A DNA stretch of 64,000 nt from assembly GCF_002858765.1 (NCBI RefSeq), contig NZ_PJRP01000020.1, positions 62,001 to 126,000 of the forward strand, given 5' to 3'. Shown one piece after another: positions 61,772 to 64,000 of this stretch. The notes beneath the pieces are model-generated. The model did not search any database, was not told where the DNA came from, and was given only the letters and a program-made list of their open reading frames with translations. Positions within the stretch are counted from its first letter, which is position 1; every line of letters begins with the position of its first letter. Made by a program: the position numbers and the translations under genes. Source of the DNA: Cupriavidus pauculus. GTDB taxonomy: Bacteria; Pseudomonadota; Gammaproteobacteria; Burkholderiales; Burkholderiaceae.

Positions 61772-62650
61772 TCAGGGCCAGCTTTCGCGTGCGTAGATGC
61801 CTGCTGCGGCGCGCGCCAGTGCGGCACGCGCGGCTGCCTGAGTATCGGTATAGAACGGCGGGTCGGCCAGTGGCAAGCCGTTGTCGCGGGCAGTCTCCAC
61901 TAGGATGCGCAGGTATTCCGTCATGTGCGATGCCGTGAAGCCGTTGGGGTCGTGGAATGCCACGATTACGGGCGTCACGCCATCCACGGTCGGCAGGCGG
62001 TGCGCCGCCATCGCCTGCCCCACGTGCTCCAGCTCGTGGCGCATGTGCGGGCGGCGGCGCAAGCTGATGGTCCAGCCATAGATCTTGCCGTCGCGCGCAT
62101 TGGCGTCGGCCATGAGCATCCCCAAGCCCAGCTCGGCGTACACGGCCTGCGTACCGACGCTGTAAGCCCAATCGGGCGGCCGCACCACGGCAAGTGCCTG
62201 TCCGCACTGGGCCGCGATATCGGCTTGCCCGCGCCGCAGCGACGCCGCCAGGACATCGGGTGCCAGCTTCGTATGCGGAATATGGCCGCCCACCATGCCG
62301 CTGTGGACGGCCATCAGCTGGCCCTGCACACAGGTTTCGTGCATCTGCGCGCGGCCTTCCGGCCCGCCGCCACGGCGCGGGTGCTCGGTCTGGACAAAAA
62401 AGATCGCCTTGACGCCCGGCGTGACAGGGTTGTCGGCCAACTGGCGCAGGATCAGCGGCGTCCCGCCATAGGGGCCGGTGTCCGGGCCATCGTCGAACGT
62501 CAGCAGGAAGCGCACCGGCGCCAGCCCGGCGGCGGTGTCGGATGGCAGCGGCGTGACCGGGCCCAGCGAGCAGCCCGGCAAGGCCAGTGCGACGGCGGCC
62601 AAGGCCGCTGTGATGAGGGGGCGAAAAAAGGAAAGGGCAGGGGGATGCAA
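61772..62650 (-). CDS. Polysaccharide deacetylase-like lipoprotein
   Basis: About 292 residues from a TTG at 62650. A lipobox L-P-G-C lies near residue 30. The NodB fold starts with L-L-T-F-D-D-G-P-D, followed by the metal His pair in H-S-G-M-V-G-G-H, in which the usual H-x3-H spacing is stretched to H-x6-H, and V-V-R-P-P-D. It would remove acetyl from a cell-surface polysaccharide if the altered site works. The start lies 20 bases after the stop of the small membrane gene on the same strand and lacks a strong ribosome site, so translation may depend on coupling. Confidence 0.75.
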   Translation of the reverse strand: MHPPALSFFRPLITAALAAVALALPGCSLGPVTPLPSDTAAGLAPVRFLLTFDDGPDTGPYGGTPLILRQLADNPVTPGVKAIFFVQTEHPRRGGGPEGRAQMHETCVQGQLMAVHSGMVGGHIPHTKLAPDVLAASLRRGQADIAAQCGQALAVVRPPDWAYSVGTQAVYAELGLGMLMADANARDGKIYGWTISLRRRPHMRHELEHVGQAMAAHRLPTVDGVTPVIVAFHDPNGFTASHMTEYLRILVETARDNGLPLADPPFYTDTQAAARAALARAAAGIYARESWP

Positions 62651-62670
62651 GGTAAAAGTGACTTTAAGGG

Positions 62671-62883
62671 CTATTTCACGACGATGACCACGACGATAAC
62701 CGTGGCGATCAATCCAACAAGGGCAACCAGCTCCGCGTCGGTCAGGTTGTCGGGCCCACGCCAGCGGCCAGGATAGTTCCCAAAGGTGACGGCCATCAGG
62801 ACGACCCAGCCGATGGCATAGAACACCCCGTAGAAGATCAGTTCCATGAACAGCCAGCCGATGACTTCGATCAGCAGTCCCAT
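62671..62883 (-). CDS. Small membrane protein upstream of the deacetylase
   Basis: A 70-residue protein with two hydrophobic segments (I-E-V-I-G-W-L-F-M-E-L-I-F-Y-G-V-F-Y-A-I-G and L-V-A-L-V-G-L-I-A-T-V-I-V-V-V-I-V) separated by a polar, Asp/Pro/Gly-rich loop. A GGGG site lies before the ATG. Operon partner of the deacetylase lipoprotein. No family recognised. Confidence 0.7.
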   Translation of the reverse strand: MGLLIEVIGWLFMELIFYGVFYAIGWVVLMAVTFGNYPGRWRGPDNLTDAELVALVGLIATVIVVVIVVK

Positions 62884-63048
62884 CCCCGCATTCCCCTTGA
62901 TGTCTTGTCGCTTGGGTGATGTCAGTGCGCGTCCGATCGCGCAATCAGCCGCCGGCTCACGGCACGTTTCCGGCGGGCTACCTAGAATGATGGGGAATTC
63001 GTGAAGCTCCCGCGAACCCTCCCACCCTTGAACAGGAAGGCGATCCCC

Positions 63049-63768
63049 ATGGTGCGCCCCCCCATTGCTGTCCTGCTTTCCGTCCTGCTGTGCTGCACAG
63101 CCATGCCCGCCCTGGCAGACGGCCCCGGCGTTTCGTTCTCGGCCGGCAAGCCCGGCGGCGCGCTGCCCGATGGCTGGCAGAACCGCCCCGTGGTGTCCGG
63201 CAAGAAGCTGACCCGCTATACGCTGGTGGCGTCACAAGGTACCACGGTGCTGCAGGCCGATGCCGACGGCGCCGCGTCGGGGCTGGTCCACGAAGGCGAT
63301 GTCGACCTGTCCAAAACGCCGGTCGTGGAATGGCGCTGGAAGGTGTCGTCGGCCATTCCGGGCGCCGACAACAGCGTGGGCGCCAAGGAAGATGCCCCGG
63401 CGCGCCTGGTGTTCTTCTTCGATGGCCGCAGCAGCAACCTGTCGATTGGCGACCGTGCCGAATCGCTGGCCGCCGGCGTGGCAGGCGAGAAGCTGCCCTA
63501 CGCTACGCTGATGTATATCTGGACGAGCAGCGCGCCGGTGGGCACCATCATCGCCAACCCGCATACCAGCCGCGTGCAGATGATCGTGGTGGGCAACGAG
63601 GCCGGCAAGTGGCAGACCCTGCGCCGCAACGTCGTCAGCGATTTCCAGAAGGCCTTCCACGAAGCGCCTGGCAAGCTCACCGGCTACGGCATGCTGACCG
63701 ACACCGACAACACTGGCGCCACGGCGCGGGCCTGGTACGGCGATATCGCCTTCCAGCCCGGCAAGTAG
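63049..63768 (+). CDS. DUF3047-like exported protein
   Basis: A 239-residue protein with a signal peptide (hydrophobic stretch A-V-L-L-S-V-L-L-C-C, cleavage near A-L-A). The domain resembles DUF3047: V-E-W-R-W-K-V near 100, D-A-P-A-R-L-V-F-F-F-D near 125, then L-M-Y-I-W and an end G-A-T-A-R-A-W-Y-G-D-I-A-F. AGGAAGG lies eight bases before ATG 63049, better than the GTG at 63001. The domain's function is unknown. Confidence 0.82.
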   Translation: MVRPPIAVLLSVLLCCTAMPALADGPGVSFSAGKPGGALPDGWQNRPVVSGKKLTRYTLVASQGTTVLQADADGAASGLVHEGDVDLSKTPVVEWRWKVSSAIPGADNSVGAKEDAPARLVFFFDGRSSNLSIGDRAESLAAGVAGEKLPYATLMYIWTSSAPVGTIIANPHTSRVQMIVVGNEAGKWQTLRRNVVSDFQKAFHEAPGKLTGYGMLTDTDNTGATARAWYGDIAFQPGK

Positions 63769-63784
63769 CGCTGACGCACAGAAC

Positions 63785-64000
63785 CTAGCACCCGGGCGGG
63801 ATGGTGGCCGCGATGGCCGCCTGTATCGCCGACGACACGCGCGCGGTGAGCCCGCTGGCGTCGTCCAGCCCGGCGGCTTCCCTGACGCTGACTACCTTGG
63901 CCGGGTCATAGTGCCGCCCGCTGCCGATTGCCGCTTCAAATGCGTTGGCTCGCGCGTTGATGTCCTGCGGATCGGCATCCACCAGCAGGATGGCATGCGC
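63785..64000 (-). CDS. Unknown protein, N-terminus beyond window
   Basis: Open from the window edge to a TAG at 63785, giving the last 71 residues. The visible part starts H-A-I-L-L-V-D-A-D-P-Q-D-I-N and is rich in Ala, Arg and Glu; no motif is recognised. The segment L-L-V-D-A-D-P could be the end of a Rossmann-type strand. It converges with the DUF3047-like gene 16 bases away. Confidence 0.55.
   Translation of the reverse strand, partial: AHAILLVDADPQDINARANAFEAAIGSGRHYDPAKVVSVREAAGLDDASGLTARVSSAIQAAIAATIPPGC

Noticed and set aside
61677..62207. N-terminal extension of EF-G
   Set aside because: The extra 177 residues overlap the deacetylase gene; EF-G has its normal start at GTG 61676 with AGGAG.

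Overview
The window is 64 kb of GC-rich DNA that reads as ordinary chromosome of a betaproteobacterium, most likely Burkholderiaceae close to Cupriavidus or Ralstonia. This rests on gene content: a Bug-type tripartite receptor, Ada-AlkA fusion, feoAB followed by a short Cys-rich protein, lutABC with lldP, and a long-form leuA. It is inference; no database search was possible. I see no rRNA, tRNA, CRISPR array, insertion sequence or prophage.

Region by region: (1) 1-9.2 kb holds a truncated lipoprotein, a secreted Rossmann oxidoreductase, a GNAT enzyme, AMP nucleosidase (amn), an OmpW porin, leuA with a leucine-rich leader ORF and attenuator-like hairpin, and a second lipoprotein. (2) 9.2-14.3 kb holds the iron(II) uptake operon feoA-feoB-small protein behind a candidate Fur box, then an ECF sigma/anti-sigma pair with an ECF-type promoter and an exported alpha/beta hydrolase. 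(3) 14.5-19.7 kb holds a LysR regulator divergent from an acyl-CoA dehydrogenase, Bug receptor and CoA-transferase catabolic cluster. (4) 19.8-25.4 kb holds the lactate module lutA-lutC-lutB-lldP with a divergent GntR regulator and a PdhR/LldR-like operator. (5) 25.5-31.8 kb holds an AI-2E-type permease, ethanolamine ammonia-lyase eutBC, a YbaK-like protein, a LysR regulator and an MHS-type symporter. (6) 32.2-37.8 kb holds a small secreted protein, an acyl-CoA dehydrogenase with an unknown follower gene, an unknown 123-aa gene behind a canonical LexA box, and a periplasmic M16 peptidase. (7) 38-40.7 kb holds an alkylation-repair and RNA-processing cluster (ada-alkA fusion, ogt, thpR). (8) 40.6-50.7 kb holds LysE, LysR, the c-di-GMP brake YcgR behind a sigma28-type promoter, IclR, a patatin/beta-barrel protein, a Sir2 deacetylase, EamA, a DUF1439-like protein, slyX and a VOC protein. 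(9) 50.9-64 kb holds argG, an SGNH hydrolase, LysR, an aldo/keto reductase, a very long bifunctional penicillin-binding protein, a GlsB-type membrane protein, a stand-alone fusA, a polysaccharide deacetylase lipoprotein, a DUF3047-like protein and a truncated gene.

The genes mostly form short independent operons of central metabolism, iron uptake, stress response and carbon-source use. The strongest leads are the LexA-controlled orphan gene (34456-34827), the aberrant penicillin-binding protein with about 200 extra residues between its SxN and KTG motifs, the leuA leader ORF with clustered rare CTA codons, the sigma28 promoter in front of ycgR, and a 16-bp dispersed intergenic motif. None of these alone proves a new system.
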